A stretch of 64,000 nt of DNA from Cardinalis cardinalis. Taxonomy: Eukaryota > Chordata > Aves > Passeriformes > Cardinalidae. A model generated the notes under the pieces. The model did no database searches, was not told where the DNA came from, and saw only the letters and a list, made by a program, of their open reading frames with translations. Both the position numbers and the translations under genes were made by a program. The stretch is taken from the NCBI GenBank assembly GCA_014549065.1, contig JACDOX010000018.1, positions 3,503,162 through 3,567,161 of the forward strand, in the 5' to 3' direction. This document shows positions 15,701 through 29,399 of this stretch, piece after piece (the first letter of the stretch is position 1; each line of letters starts with the position of its first letter).

Positions 15701-16410
15701 CAGCAGTAGCACTGGATGGATTTGCCTCTGCCATTCTGTATGACAGACAACACAAGATGGGCCAAAACCTCTTCTCTTTGACCACTGGAATTGCACCACT
15801 GCATGTAACAGCCAAATTTGACACAGTATTTGCCCTGGAAAGGAAAAGCCAATGTGTTTCTCAGAAGGCTGATATGACATAATATGCTAAACTAGTCTCC
15901 TCTGGAGTTTTTTCAGTCAATCAATAAAATAACTGTCTTGGAGGATTATTGAATACATGATTTTGATGACATGGAGACTACAGCTGTTTCTGAGTGCCTG
16001 CCTGTTTACCGATGGGTTTTGTGAAAAACAATCAACATACCCTGTCCCTGCTGAGCGATGATAACCAAATAAAATTGAACTTTCACTCCACTGTGATCAT
16101 AGAGTAATCTAAACATCGAAAAATTCCCTCCCACCTTCGTTCCTTGCATTCTCTAATGCCATCAGAAACAGTCACAGTTATGGTATGGCTCATTGCAGCA
16201 AAAGCACAGGTAGGAGTATACTGGAGGATTTTTTTTCAAAGATCTGGTACAGCAACCTTTTAAAAAATATAACCCTCCTTATATTTCATTATACAGCACA
16301 AATATCTGCTATTCAAGTCAAAAGTCAAAATAAATAAACAAGTAAGACATTGTGTAATGGTATCATTAAAAATAAGCACTTCCTGTTTTCAAAGAAATTA
16401 GTACACCATA

Positions 16411-16441
16411 AAACATAAATAAATAAATAAATAAAATAAAA
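16411..16441. repeat. (AAAT)n microsatellite
   Basis: A run of AAAT tetranucleotides with about five clean units, followed by an imperfect AAATAAAA end. Confidence 0.9.
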
Positions 16442-17324
16442 TTACTGACTACTCGGCCACACCAGCAGAAAAGGCAACATGGCAAAGGACATGAGGCTGA
16501 GCATTCAGCACTGAGGCCGGGNCGCTGGCTATAGGCAAGGGCATCTTGAAGAATATGAAATAGCCTAACTGGCAGGGGGCTGGTTATGCTGCACAAACTG
16601 ATGAAAAAATATCACCCTTCTGACAACAAAAGATGACCACAGAATAACAGACATGAAGGGGACAACAGGGAGAAGAAGATGGAAATATACTAGTGGCCAC
16701 AGTAAGAGCTAGGACAAAATCTAGTTGCAGTGATNGATGACCACAGTTCAATGACAGATTGAAAAGTAACCCTGACACTTTCATCCTTTGATTGCCTTCA
16801 TCAACATTACATCTAGTCAATTTTTCATACCCATTATTTCCATGTATCTGAAGATTTATCACTCATTTTTGAAAGGTAGTGTTTAATTTTGTGTCCTCTA
16901 GAAGCAATTAACTAAATCCATCTTCTGAATCTTCAGCACTGTCACTGCATTATTGCCATGTTTTAATCGAATCCCTCCGAAGTGATCTGCCATTAAGTAT
17001 AGATTCATCATAACATTTTATTTCAGGTTTGCTCTTGTGTTATGATCATGAAGGGCACCACAATAACATGAATACATAAAGAGACATAGGATTCACCAAT
17101 GCCACACACATTACAGTACAGATGACATCCGGTGTTGTGTAAATNTTAAAAACAAATGGCATATAGAGGTGCAAAGAATTTTAGAACTCATTTATTACTA
17201 TATTTTGCAATATCAAGCCCAGAAAAGCTAGCTAATTGTGTGCCAGAGAGTAGCAAGCTATGTATTTAGCTTCATTCATCAGTGTTTTCAGNGAGAGGGA
17301 TGGATCTGGTTTTCCCGACAACAG

Positions 17325-17382
17325 GTTTTTTTTGTTTGGTTGGTTTTGGTTGTTGGTTTTGTTTTGGTTTGTTTGTTTTTTT
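17325..17382. repeat. GT-rich low-complexity block
   Basis: Almost only G and T on the plus strand for nearly 60 bases (patterns such as TTTGTTTGGTTGGTTTTGG), continuing into a T run. It is simple-sequence DNA; the opposite strand gives Lys/Asn/Gln-rich open frames that should not be read as protein. Confidence 0.88.
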
Positions 17383-17935
17383 GAGACTACATATCCTAGG
17401 AAAAGGACTATAAAAATAATTATGAGAAAAACCCAGCCTCCTGCTTTCCAGCACAAAAGATGTGAATAATCAAGAGTCAAGAGGGATGAGAAAGAAAAAC
17501 TGCAAAAGATTCACACAGGAGTCTCATGAGATTTGGTCACTCGCTCAAGCTATTAACAAAAATCATTCAGGGACTTGCAGGGAAAAGTAGCAGTAAATGA
17601 CTGTGACTTCTGTCTCAAAGACAGCTGCTCAGTGAGCACCAGCAGTCAAATTAATGGATATACTTACATCTCAGTAGAGTAATTCTTTTTTCATTTAGGC
17701 CACCTTGCTCATACAGAAACCTTTGTGCCAGCAGGTTACTCAATGATGTGTCTATACATGTGTGTCTCTAAGTAACTTACAGGAATATAATGCAAGATTG
17801 TAAATGAGATCCTAATAGATGTGACTAATGAAAGAAAAGGATAAGACCACAAGTGTTAGGGCTAGGTGACTCCTTGAGAAAGGCTATGAAAAAGGGATCT
17901 TCTTTGGAGGTTAAAGCTTTTCTTTTTAATGTAAA

Positions 17936-17980
17936 GNTCATGAAATCATAGAATACCAGCTTGAAAGATCACTCATGATG
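17936..17980 (-). mobile_element. Short CR1 3' tail remnant
   Basis: GAAATCATAGAATACCAG followed by CTTGAAAGATCACTCATGAT resembles the diverged reverse complement of a CR1 3' terminus. Only about 45 bases are recognisable. Confidence 0.5.
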
Positions 17981-20900
17981 GTATTACACAGATATTTATA
18001 AAGCCAATAAAGAATAGTAGACTAATGGATAACAAGATTACATTATGCAAACTTCCGGCTTCCCTTTNCAAATTACAGCACCAGCATCCAATTCAAAAGG
18101 CACCCAATGCCACATAAATGGGTATGCTGGGAAAGACATACAGTATTAGCCTTGATGCAGTCAGGTTAATAATATATGAGCATGTGACTAAAGTGGGTCT
18201 GCTGGAAAGATAAGCTGATCAACTACCTTAAATGCATTTGCTAATTCACTGCCCATCTTTTTATTCCTCCTTTTTTTTTCCTGTCCATTTAAGGGGGATG
18301 GTTTATAAAAAGAATTGCAGGCAGATAATCAGCATTTTTAAAATAGCTAAGTTATTCTCCAGCTAGCTCAACCATTTTTCTGGGGAAAAAAAAGGATTAA
18401 ATGCCAAAGGAGACACCATTTTTGATTAAAAGGAAATGAGATATTTCCTCCTTAAAATTGATTTCTCTTAATGACCTCTCGTTCATCACACAAACACACA
18501 CAGCTACTGCTGTGTACTTCTCTACACATTCCATAAGCCCTTACTGCCCAAGGACAACTTGCTTTCTCTGTCACATGAGGTTAAAGTGAAATCCAGTCCA
18601 TCTCACCTGTGCAATTAATTTGCACCTACGTTCTAGGTACCTAACAAAGGCTGCTTATGGGACTTTGGTACTTTCTTTAGTTTGTTTTCACAAAGTAAGT
18701 ATGCTGGAAGTCCTTCACCTATAGACCCTTATCTATCTAAACTGAAGTGAACAACATCTCCTCTGACCTTAAGTGCATGTAAACTGCCCAGTGTTGCTGT
18801 CCTGTATTCCACTTCAAGCTCCTTCTTCTCTTCTTTGGTGGCTGTCTCTCACCTACCACATCTTTCTGCTCAGTCAGGCAGGGCACCATGCAGCATTTGA
18901 ACTGTGTGGAGTTGCTGTCAAGGGGCATGAAGCCAAGCAAGACCAAGAGACAAGAGTTCACCCCTCATAAACAAGTCTGCAACAGCAGTTTCCCAACATG
19001 CAGGGAATATCTGTCCACCTGTTTTCTCAAGGAGGGAAAAAAAAAGAGCTGACAGCTCTGACACCAATGCAGGTGGCATTCACGTCACTGACTGCCAGAA
19101 GGGTAACAGATGAGCATTTGGCTTAAACCACATTCACTGTACAGAGAATGGAAAGAAANAAAGCACAATGAATTATCTACAAGCTCATTGAGCTCTACAA
19201 TGAGCTGTCTTCTAATGCAGACCTGCCAATCAGATCAGCTGCATGGCCCACTGGAGAGTCACAGCTCTCCCACTAGAAATTATGGCTACGTAACCTCACA
19301 TGGATGCAATGAATTCCACTTCTGGATAGATCTAACCTAANAAATGAACTGAGCCAAGGAGTTTTCTTGTCTGGAGGACAAGTGTTGTTGCACAATTTGT
19401 TTCCATCTAGATTAACTTATTTCACAGCACAACTAGCTGCATCCAAGCTGCCAACTGGCAGCNGAGCTGGCGTGTGCTGACCTCCAGAGAGTATCAAACC
19501 TGGGGAACTGCTGAGACAAATCCATGCCAGTGACTGACAAACAAGTGCATAACTGAGCACAGGTGCTGTGCTCAAGCACCTAAGTACTGACATTCTACAG
19601 ATTATCAGGAGCACCACAACTTTGAAATTTAGCAGTGCCATACTTTCTGGCTCAAAACCAAAACTAAGGGTCCTANATACTGTTCTGCAAATCCTGAAGA
19701 CCTCTTCCTAAGAAAAGTTCCAGTTGGTTTGGGAGATATTTTTGTTACCCAAATAGAAACCTATCGTACATGATTGGAAAATGCTTAGAAAGTCCAAATG
19801 ACTAACACAGGATTCCTATCTAAATAGCCTAGGAGGTCAGAAGCTAAAGCAAATCACTTCCNATGCAGAGAAAAAAAGACATGTCAGTGTGTTATATTAT
19901 GGAAAAAAGGCTTAAAAAAATTCTTTGTATCTTTAACAACAAGACTTACCGCATTACCCAGTAATATTGAGAATTTAAATGCAATTTTGTATCATCTAGT
20001 ATTTTCAACTTCAAACTTTCAGCACATTCTAAAAGNTACAGTAGCATAAGAAACCAGCACCTGACCAGGGAAATGGTCATCAGAAAACACCAAGAAAAAT
20101 GGTCATCTGTATACAAAATAACATTTCCTNCTTTGATAAAGTAGGAAAAAAGTAGAAAAAAAGTAGGAAAATTAGTTTGCATTTTAGGCTTCTAAATCTG
20201 GAAGATTCCATTTCTTACTCTTACTGAATTATTTCCCCACTGAAAAATGTGACAGGGGCTCTGACTCCCTGCACAGGCAAGTGCAGCTCCTGGAAGGCAA
20301 AGCCCTCAGATTTTAGATTGTGTTTCAGCCCAGTCCAAAAGCATGAAGGACCCTGCCCAGCCGAGCTCAGGTGCACTGGATTACAGCTCAACCTTTGACA
20401 TTGCAGCTAAGCAGTGAGCTCACGTGCCAAAGCCATGATGGGTAAGGAACAACCAGAATGGGAAACCTTAAAATATCCCTCATGTGAACAAGACATAGTT
20501 AGGGGAATGAAGCTCTTCCTTTCAAGTAACTTTGGGGTTAACAGGCCAGCAGAGTAAGGCAGTGGGGCTATCTTGCATCCCAATTTAAAGAACAAGGGAT
20601 GACCTATTTTTAATCACATGGATTTGAGGTTACTTTCAAAGCCTATCTTCTCTGTCCTACATGTATTTTGATTCAGAATTCACACAAAATCTATATGAAA
20701 AACCCTCTGCAGTTCACACTGTGCACAGAATTCACACGCAGGGCATTGACCTGCTGGCTAATACTACTTAGTCAAACAAAGCTCAGCTGTGTACCAGTTC
20801 AGGGCTGTCTTCTCATTATCTTCAAAAAGACAGTTTAAGAAGGAGCAACAGGTGGAATTCATTCCAACATGAACTGGAAAAAAGCATCTATTCTGTCAGT

Positions 20901-22568
20901 CAACTCCTCTCATTGTCTTCTCCATCCCATTACCCTATTAGTACCTCCAGATGGGTACTTCAGGAGAGCCAGTCATCCTTGTCTTAAATACCTGCTTTAG
21001 AACAAAAAAAACTCCCTTACAGAAGTGCTCTTCTCTGTTAAAGAGCACTCTGATGTATGCTGGATGCTGGTTATATACCAGATAACCTATTTAAGGCTTG
21101 TGAGACAAGTCTTGTTCTGAGACCCAACTCCCACTGGTACAACTATTCTGTACAGAGCTCCATGTTGACATAACTNCACAGCATCCAGAAATTCTACTAG
21201 CTGCACCAGAGATACCTCTGGCATCTCTGCAGAATGCTGTATTGTGCCATGGAGACATACCCATGAACTAATGAAAATTCAACATTCATATTAGTATTAA
21301 GAAAAAAGTCATTAACTGCTATTGAACTGCCAATTATCCAGTGTAACTGCAGACCTCCCAGCACAGCTGTTTTATCTTCCCTCTCTGCTGTGTGCAATAT
21401 TACATTCATATTGCAGATTACATTATCACAGCGACCTGTAACCAGCTCCTAACTGCTGAGAGAACAAATTATTTTGCCAAAGTTATCGGTTCAAATCTGT
21501 AATAGTGAATAATGAATTAGACATGCCCAAACTTGGGGATTTTTTTCCTTGCAATATCTGTAGTTATGAGGAACTGTGACATTCAATTACAAATATTAAA
21601 TAAACCATCGCTTTGAAATTATTCTTCTTCCAGCTATTTTTTATGACTCCATGTCACAGGAGAGAAAAAAGAAATTTTGTCCTGGATAAGCTAAAACCCC
21701 TAATGGTAGCTTAATATTATTCAATCTCTTCCACTGAAAGTTTTTTATTATCCTTCAGTATTGATGGATTGCACTTGATACTACCCAAGTTTGAATTCTT
21801 TATATAATCATATCTTTATTAAAAGGAAAACTGNGGGGGAAAGTGGATTTTTACTAAATCATCCCAGTGCTCTGGTGACACCTAAACAAAAGGTACTCTC
21901 TTCAAGTNACAAATCAGTGGCCATGGTAAAAGTAACCTAGAGAAGCAGTAATGTGTTTATTGGTCTCCTNCCCAAGTATACACCACAGCAAGCAGCAGAG
22001 TCAGGACATTTGGCACTGAGGACCATTGTGGCAGTTGTGTCATGAAAGTTTCTATGTTTGTCTCTTGTCTTCTGCCAAGCATGACATTGCCTGCCATGCC
22101 TTTATCAAATTGCTAAGCTTTCTGTATCACTAAAGACATTAAACTTTCTAAATAAAAATTCAGTGCANTTATAAAGATCTTCATATAAATATCCCTCTTT
22201 CNTTTATCTCTTTTTCNTTCTGNCTTCAAGGGAGTGAAAAAATTGCTAGGTATAGAGTAGGTAAAAATTCATAAAGTTTCTGTCAATTTTCCATTCCTGT
22301 TAACCTAAATTAGTGCACTTCTTCATTACCTGGGNATGATAAAATTCTTTCAGCAGAAGTAAAAATATATAATGATTACATGCACAGAAGTCCTGACCTT
22401 GTAGGTTCATAACTTTTTTCAATGACTACTACATATATTTGAAAGAACATACATGTGACACCTGGTGCAATTGATGCAAAGGTACTAAGAACACAATAAA
22501 GATTTATTTACAATGTTGGTGACTAATGACATCTCAGCTGGCAAGGCATATACTTATGGCACTGGCAG

Positions 22569-22662
22569 TTATTTACAAATGTCCGATGGGAAACTTCCCA
22601 TCTTCTGAGACATCTTTATTTACAAATGTCTTATAGGAAACTTCTCATCTTCTGAGGCATCA
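22569..22662. repeat. Two-copy tandem duplication, 47-bp unit
   Basis: ATTTACAAATGTC at 22571 recurs at 22618, and each copy continues with GGAAACTTC, then CATCTTCTGAG and CATC. The copies differ by a handful of substitutions. A weaker TTTATTTACAATG motif at about 22500 may be a third decayed copy. Confidence 0.88.
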
Positions 22663-22734
22663 GCATGATACCAGCAGGAGCAGCTGAAACCACACCAAGA
22701 CACACTTGTGAGCACTGACAGAAATAATAATGAA

Positions 22735-23575
22735 ATCAGAGCAGAGATTCACAGAAATAGAGTGCTGGAAAACATGTCAAAGCATCAGCTAGCCCAGCCT
22801 CCCCAAAGGCAAGAGCAACACCNCTGGAAGAGGTATTTATCTAATCCCTTCTTGAAAACCTGGAAAAAGGAGATGCTACAAAAAATGTAACTAGATGAAA
22901 ACCAATTTGAAAACAATGCCCTAGTTTTTTCAGATCTTAATTCAATTGGTTCCAAAGAGCAACTGATCATCATTCTCTCACTGCCAGCATCCTACTTATT
23001 GAGAACTTTTATTTCTTCTCCCCATCTTATCTTTCAGTGTTAAACAAAACCATTTACTTCAACATCACCACATATGCTCNGTTTTTTAATTATTTTAATT
23101 AGAAACACTTTTTTTCTGTTCCTTANACCTTCTGTTTCTTTCCATCTCCCTGAAAGCCAATGAGGTAACACTGGACACAACATTCTTGCTCAGGCTTAAC
23201 TAATGACAAAGCAAACTCTGTATCTTGTGAATGACACTTCTATTTATGTACCCCAAGGTAAGATGTGTCTTTTTTCAATTATANTGCACCTGTGACTTTT
23301 TCACTTGCTTTAGATTCTGGTCCAGTAAGACCTTTTTTTTAGTGTCCTACTGCTTAGCCAAATCTTTATCATTTTAAATAATGGATTCATCATTCCTTAT
23401 ATAACACAGCACTTCATGTTTGCTCCCTCTTTATTTGGGCTATTCCTCTTTTTTGTAAACATAATTTTGAATCCCTTTTTGTCCATGGAATACTTGNAAT
23501 TATTCCAGATTGATGTCATCACAGATCATATCTATTTCATCATCCAAGTCTGGATGATTCAATGCTGGCAGCTGG
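22735..23575 (-). mobile_element. Ancient, highly diverged CR1-like LINE
   Basis: In order on the plus strand there are: a degenerate 3' terminus (GATTCACAGAAATAGAGTGC); CTAATCCCTTCTTGAAAACC, matching the 'cttaaaaacctccagtgatgg' part of CR1; CTGGACACAACATTCTTGCT followed by CAGGCTTAACTAATGACAAA, matching the 'tccaggtgtggcctaaccag' part; and AGATTCTGGTCCAGTAAGAC near the 5' side. The order of blocks fits a minus-strand CR1 3' half of an old subfamily with many indels. The limits are approximate and the call is weaker than for the younger copies. Confidence 0.6.
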
Positions 23576-23762
23576 AGCTGGTTTTTAAATAGTCTATTGG
23601 CACCTCCCAGCAACGTTAACTACCTCCCTGTCTCTGCATGAGCAGGTATTCCTTCCCCTTCAGGGTAGCTGCTTTCCACTGCAGATAAGCAGAAGTCTGT
23701 CATCAATTCCCCTGGACAAACAGGAGTCATTTCCCTATCACACCGTCTGCTACAAGCACTTC

Positions 23763-23803
23763 TTTCTCTCTCTCTGTCAGCAAGAACTATGAAACATGAC
23801 AGA

Positions 23804-23836
<33 letters not shown>
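23763..23836. repeat. TC tract followed by a GA microsatellite
   Basis: A short (TC)n run at 23763-23775 is followed 30 bases later by a long (GA)n run at about 23807-23835. The two tracts are complementary and could pair as a hairpin in single-stranded DNA or RNA. Confidence 0.9.
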
Positions 23837-23838
<2 letters not shown>

Positions 23839-24044
23839 TGAGGCAGGCCGGGGGAGTTCATGGGTACTGAACAGAGGAAGAAAAACAGATGGAGAGAAGG
23901 CAGAGGATGGGTAATCTTGTGGCCAGCTGGTAACTAGAGAGCAGGTGACCTGTAAGANAGACTATCCTCCAGGAGCAGTGCCTGTTGCTGTGCCCCTCTT
24001 GTAGCGGATGGATGCTGGCTCATACTAGCACAGTGACAGCATCT

Positions 24045-24127
24045 GCAGGGCTATGCTGGCCTCAGGAGATCCTTCCCTGCCGGGGCAGGGCTATGCTGGC
24101 CTCAGGAGATCCTTCCCTGCCGGGGCA
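24045..24127. repeat. Perfect two-copy tandem duplication, 40-bp unit
   Basis: The 40-bp block starting GCAGGGCTATGCTGGCCTCA and ending TCCCTGCCGGG is present at 24045-24084 and 24085-24124 without a mismatch, and the next copy begins (GCA) before the sequence diverges. The unit is far more GC-rich than its surroundings. Confidence 0.96.
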
Positions 24128-24169
24128 CTACTTCTTTCTGCTTCCTTTCCTCCCCCTCTATATTATCTA

Positions 24170-24232
24170 TCAAATACATGCATGTATGTATGTGTGTATC
24201 AAATATATACACACATATATGCAAAATTATCT
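24170..24232. repeat. Degenerate ATGT/TATACA simple sequence
   Basis: Alternating purine-pyrimidine DNA with imperfect ATGT, TG and TATACA units (for example CATGCATGTATGTATGTGTG). It is a decayed microsatellite. Confidence 0.8.
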
Positions 24233-27200
24233 ATGTGGTCTTTCTACCATAGTATGATCTACTATTATCCCTAAATAATAATAAATTTTAAAAAATAAAT
24301 TATAAAAGATATAAAAGCAAAATCAGATTACAAAGTTAGATATTCTATTTTATACTCCTGTGATTTGTGAACTAGTAATAGGCACTGCACACATGGATCG
24401 TTTTCTAGCTAGANAACTTGTGTTTGCAATAGGATTATGTAACCATTGTATCAGAACAACTCCTTTAATTTCTCCATCTGAATAGTCAAAGCGAAGTTTG
24501 TGAAAACTTGGTTATGATTTCCTGCGGGAGGTAATATCAAGATTCTGTCTGCAAAATATTTAAGAAATATCTGTTTATGGCAGCAAATATAATCTATATT
24601 TCCAGTTGGAAACACAGGTTACATTTCACTGTGTGTACTCAGAAACGAACCAAGTTGCCTTGGCTCTGTCCATAGCCATTGAGGAAACAAGGACACCTCC
24701 CAGAAATATTAATCCTTCGATTTTAAAAATAACAACTACACAAACATCTAAGATATCTGTTGTACATTAGTGACTGTCTCCTTCTGATTCCAGAGGGAGC
24801 CTGGAGGATAGGCTTTGGCTGTACATCTAAGGAACAATTCAGTTACCTAAGCAAAGGTGTCTGGTGCCATTTTGGATGCCTGGATTATGCAGGATCTCTG
24901 CATAGGGCTGACAGGTACTGTAAAGGATCTATGCAGATTCACTTAAGTTCTAGAGAGGCAGCTGGAGTTCAAACAAAACACCTTGAGGCACCTAAAATAT
25001 CTAAGAAGCACTATTACATTGCCTTTTTTTTCAGCTCTCTTGATTGCATCACCTGTATTGACAAGAACAAGGCTCAGTTGTTTAAATTTCAGGAGCTGGT
25101 GTTGTGTCTAAAACCTGGGCACAGAGACATGGCAGAGGATTTGCAGGAGATCTGCACCAACCTGGACTGGAAACAGGAGGACAAGTATGAGACTGTGAAA
25201 CCAAAATGACAGTAGACACCTTTGCCCAAGCATCCACATTCTGTTCTAGACCTCCATTAACTGCAGTTGTAGAGTTTAGCAATCCAGCTCTCAGACATCT
25301 AATGCTATAAATCTCAATTTACATAAATGGAATCCACCAATTTTTTATCATATAAAGATGTGACAGATTTCATTAACAGAAGCATGATGTTCTTCACCCT
25401 CAGAACTTCAGGTGAAGTATGAATTAATTCACCTAAAAAAAATTATTTGTGTATCCCTGTCAAGGAAAATAGACACTATTTAGTCTCAATGANTAGTAAC
25501 TTCAGTCAACCTTAGGGCAGCAACTAAAGCAGCTTGTCAGAAAGATGTCAAAATTGCTTTAAAAATCAGCAGGCACCCAATGATGTCCATATGCATACTT
25601 GCAGTTTTATAAAGGCACATGCATAAAAATAAAAATTACAGTGTTAGCAGAGAAGAGATTACATCTTTTTTAGAGTGATGGCATAGAATAGATGACATCT
25701 TTTTCAGAAACAACAACTCATCTGTTTTAAGGTCTCACTTTATGTCAAACTAATTTTCTGACTACAGTATTCTCAAAACAGCAGGACAACTTTATAGCAA
25801 ATGATGCCTCCTGGGTTTTGCTGGGTTAATTTTATAAAAATTAGAGCCTTTGAGAAACCCTAGATGGACAACTCTGAAGTCCTTTCTATAAACAAAGACA
25901 ATGCAGACAGCACTTCTGAGAGCAGTAGCCCATTTCCTATTCTCTGCAAAACATTATCTCTGAGAAGAAAGGTTCATTTTTGCACTAATCCCCTTGTTTT
26001 CTCCATCCACTTTATAGCATTATTTNCCATAAACTATGAAACACATTCTAAAATTATAGTAAAATGAAAGTACAGTACTTTACTCTTCCAGCTNTAATCA
26101 GCTATAATAATGACTTTAAAGAGGGGGTTATTTGGAGATTCAAAGCATTGATTATTTAACTTCCTAAGATACAGAAGCATTTAGATGCTTGAAAATTGAA
26201 TGCCTNGAACTAACGTATTTGATTCACAGACCAAACATTCAAGAAGAATGAGACTGTTAAAAAAATTGCAAATTGTGGTCACTTGTCTGAATGGAAATAG
26301 GCTGACATACTGGTAAAAGCACAAAAACTATTTCTTTTTCAATTCATGTCATGTGAGCAAAACATTAAAAAACACAGCAAAACAAAAATACAATCAACCT
26401 GAATAATGAAAAATGACAAAATTTATGGCTAAATTCTTGAAACCTGGCAACAGTAATCTTCCATACTCTTTATTGGTAAGATGATTTACAGTATATTCTC
26501 AGTATTACATCTGTTTTTATTATTGATCAGTATTTTGTTTGGAGATTTATATTTCTGTAGAATTTATAGTGGTTTTAAATGCAATTATTGGCNGTAGGCA
26601 CAAAAATAGGCAGGTGCTTAAGTATCCAGTTACACATACAATTTGTGAAATAGGCAAATAATTATGGGAAAGAATGTATGGGTTAAGCAGGAGGGTAAAG
26701 CACACTGACATATAGATATAGACATATGTGCAGGTAATTAACAGACTGCAGCCCTTCCCTGAGCAATGCATTTCTTATATGCAACTTCATTAATTCCCCC
26801 TTGCTACCATATATATGTAACTTAAATTATAAATATCTAATCATGTGATTTTTATAACATACAGGTTTACAATTTCACTAATGCTACTCAATATTTTCAA
26901 GATGTTGTGAAAACAAATAGAAACTGCTTATTTACAACTTTTCAGTAAAACAAGTTGATGGTCTGCAGTCCTGATACTTNTATCTGTCCTCCTGATCTAG
27001 CTTAGCATTTCAGCATCAAAAATAAAGGAAAATGTTAACAATTTCATGTAATACAAGGAAGATGTACATAGCTATCAGTAAGTCTATTCTAAAAAATATC
27101 TACAGGTACCCTGGATGTATAGGCAAAGGACTGTTAGTGATTTTCAACAGAAAGACTAAAACCATACAAATAAATTTTTAAAATGCTGGAAAGCTTAATA

Positions 27201-29399
27201 AACAGCTAGTAAATGAAGATTCATAGAGGAATATATTATATATAAACCTACAGGTTGATAAAGAATAGAAAAGAGCATGATACAAGCTGTAATTCCTGTT
27301 ACAAAGAACTGTCATCATGTCACTGAAAGCAATATTACAGGCTGCCTAGAAAGTAGCATAATAAAACATGCCGTAATAACATTTTATTTATGTCCGTAAA
27401 ATTGAAGAATGGTAAATCCCTGGTTATTTTATTTTTAATACAGAGATGAATTTTAACAAGCTAATTTATAAAAGGTTACACCACTGTCTAGATTTAAATC
27501 AAAGGAATTAATGTCCACACNACCACAGTTCACACAGAGAAATTCTTGTAACACATTTTAATAGTTGATGAGGCTAAAGGTCAACACTCACAATATCTGT
27601 TTGGAATNAAATGAAAGAATATGCCAAAGTTTAAAAGTTTAGTTGGCAACCAGAATGAAGTTCAACAGCTATGCCTCAGTTCTTCANACTAACTAGGCCT
27701 TTTTTTTCTGTCCAAATTACTACTTAGAATAAATACTTGAGTAATCTTGAAAAGCTCCTTCCCTTCATCATTAGTCGCTGTTCNTTGATATATACATTGA
27801 TGTATATTCGCTGTACACTGATATATACAAGAGTAAGAATTCTTGCAGACCAGAACAGAGAAGTGAAGTAACCAACTCAGGTAGTACGTGAACATAGCTG
27901 TGCCTAGTCAAAGATGACTTCTTTTCCTGGCAGGTGAGACAAGCTTAGCTGAAATTCTGGTTTTAGTAAGGTGTTCATCAATCAGAAGCCCTTCCTGCTC
28001 ATTTTTCCTTAAGTAAACTACTACAGTTTTTATAGTTAAGGTACTCTAGCAACTTGCTTCAGAAACACATAATTTCTTTCTGTTGCAAGATCTGTATTGA
28101 TGTTTTTCAGATTTTGCATTGTTCCATGAGAGGGCACAGAAAAAAGCTTCCACTTCTCTGCAGCTGCTCGGGCAACTAATGGGCAAGAGTGGGCATTGAC
28201 TCCTGGAGCAGCTAGAAACTCAAGCACTTGGTGCGCTGACACACAGTTNGGGGACAAACTGATCAACTTCTTGAGGAGCTCCTGTATCACTGAGGATCTG
28301 ATTACCCAGCCTAGCATAAGAAGCAGTGTAATTACTTACTTTTCCTTATACCCTTGCTACAGTGGGTTGGACAAGTTGTTATTTAAATCTAATAGGCTTT
28401 TCTGCAGCTAGGAAAAAAGAAAGAAAAAGAACAAAAAGCAGCATACATCCCCTCATTTTCTTTCCAATCTCAGTATGCCTTTCTCTGATATTTATTGCCT
28501 CTCTGGCACTCCACATACACAGTGTTGTATATTAATTTAATGAGTCATGTAATGCTTCCCTAAGACTGGAACATATCCAGAGGTGGGGAAGGTGGCAGTG
28601 GGGATAGTGAAGTCAGATTTTTCAATTACACTTCAGAGAGAAGCTTTCATTCAGCTCCCATTTTTTTCACTTGAGAAGAAATCCTACAGGTACAGAAAAC
28701 CCTGTCAAATACATGAGGTGTCTCTGCAGTTGCCTGAATCTGCATGAAGCCTAAGACAAGCTCTTCTAAGTAAGAACTATCTCATTTTTTTCCCTCCTGA
28801 ATNAGTAGAAAGGTTGGCATTGGTGACACTTTTAACTGCAAACAGGTAACTGTATCTCTGTCAAAAACATTTGTTAGAAGATGAGAAGTAGAGCAAAAAT
28901 TTCTCTCTCAGAATTTCAAGTAGAAGGGGTGAAAGTAGTGCCAGGATTAATGAAAATACAGGGAACATGTATCAAGCCAAGATACACCAGCATGTAACAC
29001 TGCAACAGTGCATTGAAGGAAAAGTAGTGCAGTGTTAGCGTCACATGTACTACAAGAGAGCTCAGCTTCCAAATGTATACATATTATTTTTAATGCCATA
29101 AAGGTAACTACAGCATTGCAGAATGACTGGTCTTTCTACACGAGGTTTGCAAAAGGAAGAATATAAGAGGAAAAAACAAAAACCTGAGACACAGAGGGAA
29201 GGAGTAACTTCCTGAAGAACATGAAAAATTCACCTCAGATTTAGGATTAGGACAAGAAACAGAAATTGTAGCTTCTAACATTTAATCATCAAGGTATACA
29301 GACGAGAGGATCAAAATACAGAAAAGCACTAAACACCTCCCTGTCCATCGGTGAACACGACAGCCCCACACAGCATCACTTCACTTCACAAGACAAGAC
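24233..29399. other. Intronic AT-rich sequence, no gene recognised
   Basis: No repeat or gene was recognised with confidence. One 149-codon plus-strand frame at 24760-25209 ends in a charged segment (…NLDWKQEDKYETVKPK) but has no known domain; its upstream half reads as translated non-coding DNA. The run TTTTTTTTCAG near 25025-25035 inside it looks like a splice acceptor, so a small transcript on the plus strand cannot be excluded. Confidence 0.5.

Larger units (their letters stand above)
12721..22490. other. Intronic AT-rich sequence with low-complexity tracts, no gene recognised
   Basis: Apart from the (AAAT)n tract, the GT-rich block and a short CR1 tail listed separately, nothing was recognised. 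Open frames are short and lack known domains. Stretches such as 14070-14290 and 15600-15880 are slightly more GC-rich, without identifiable content. Confidence 0.55.
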
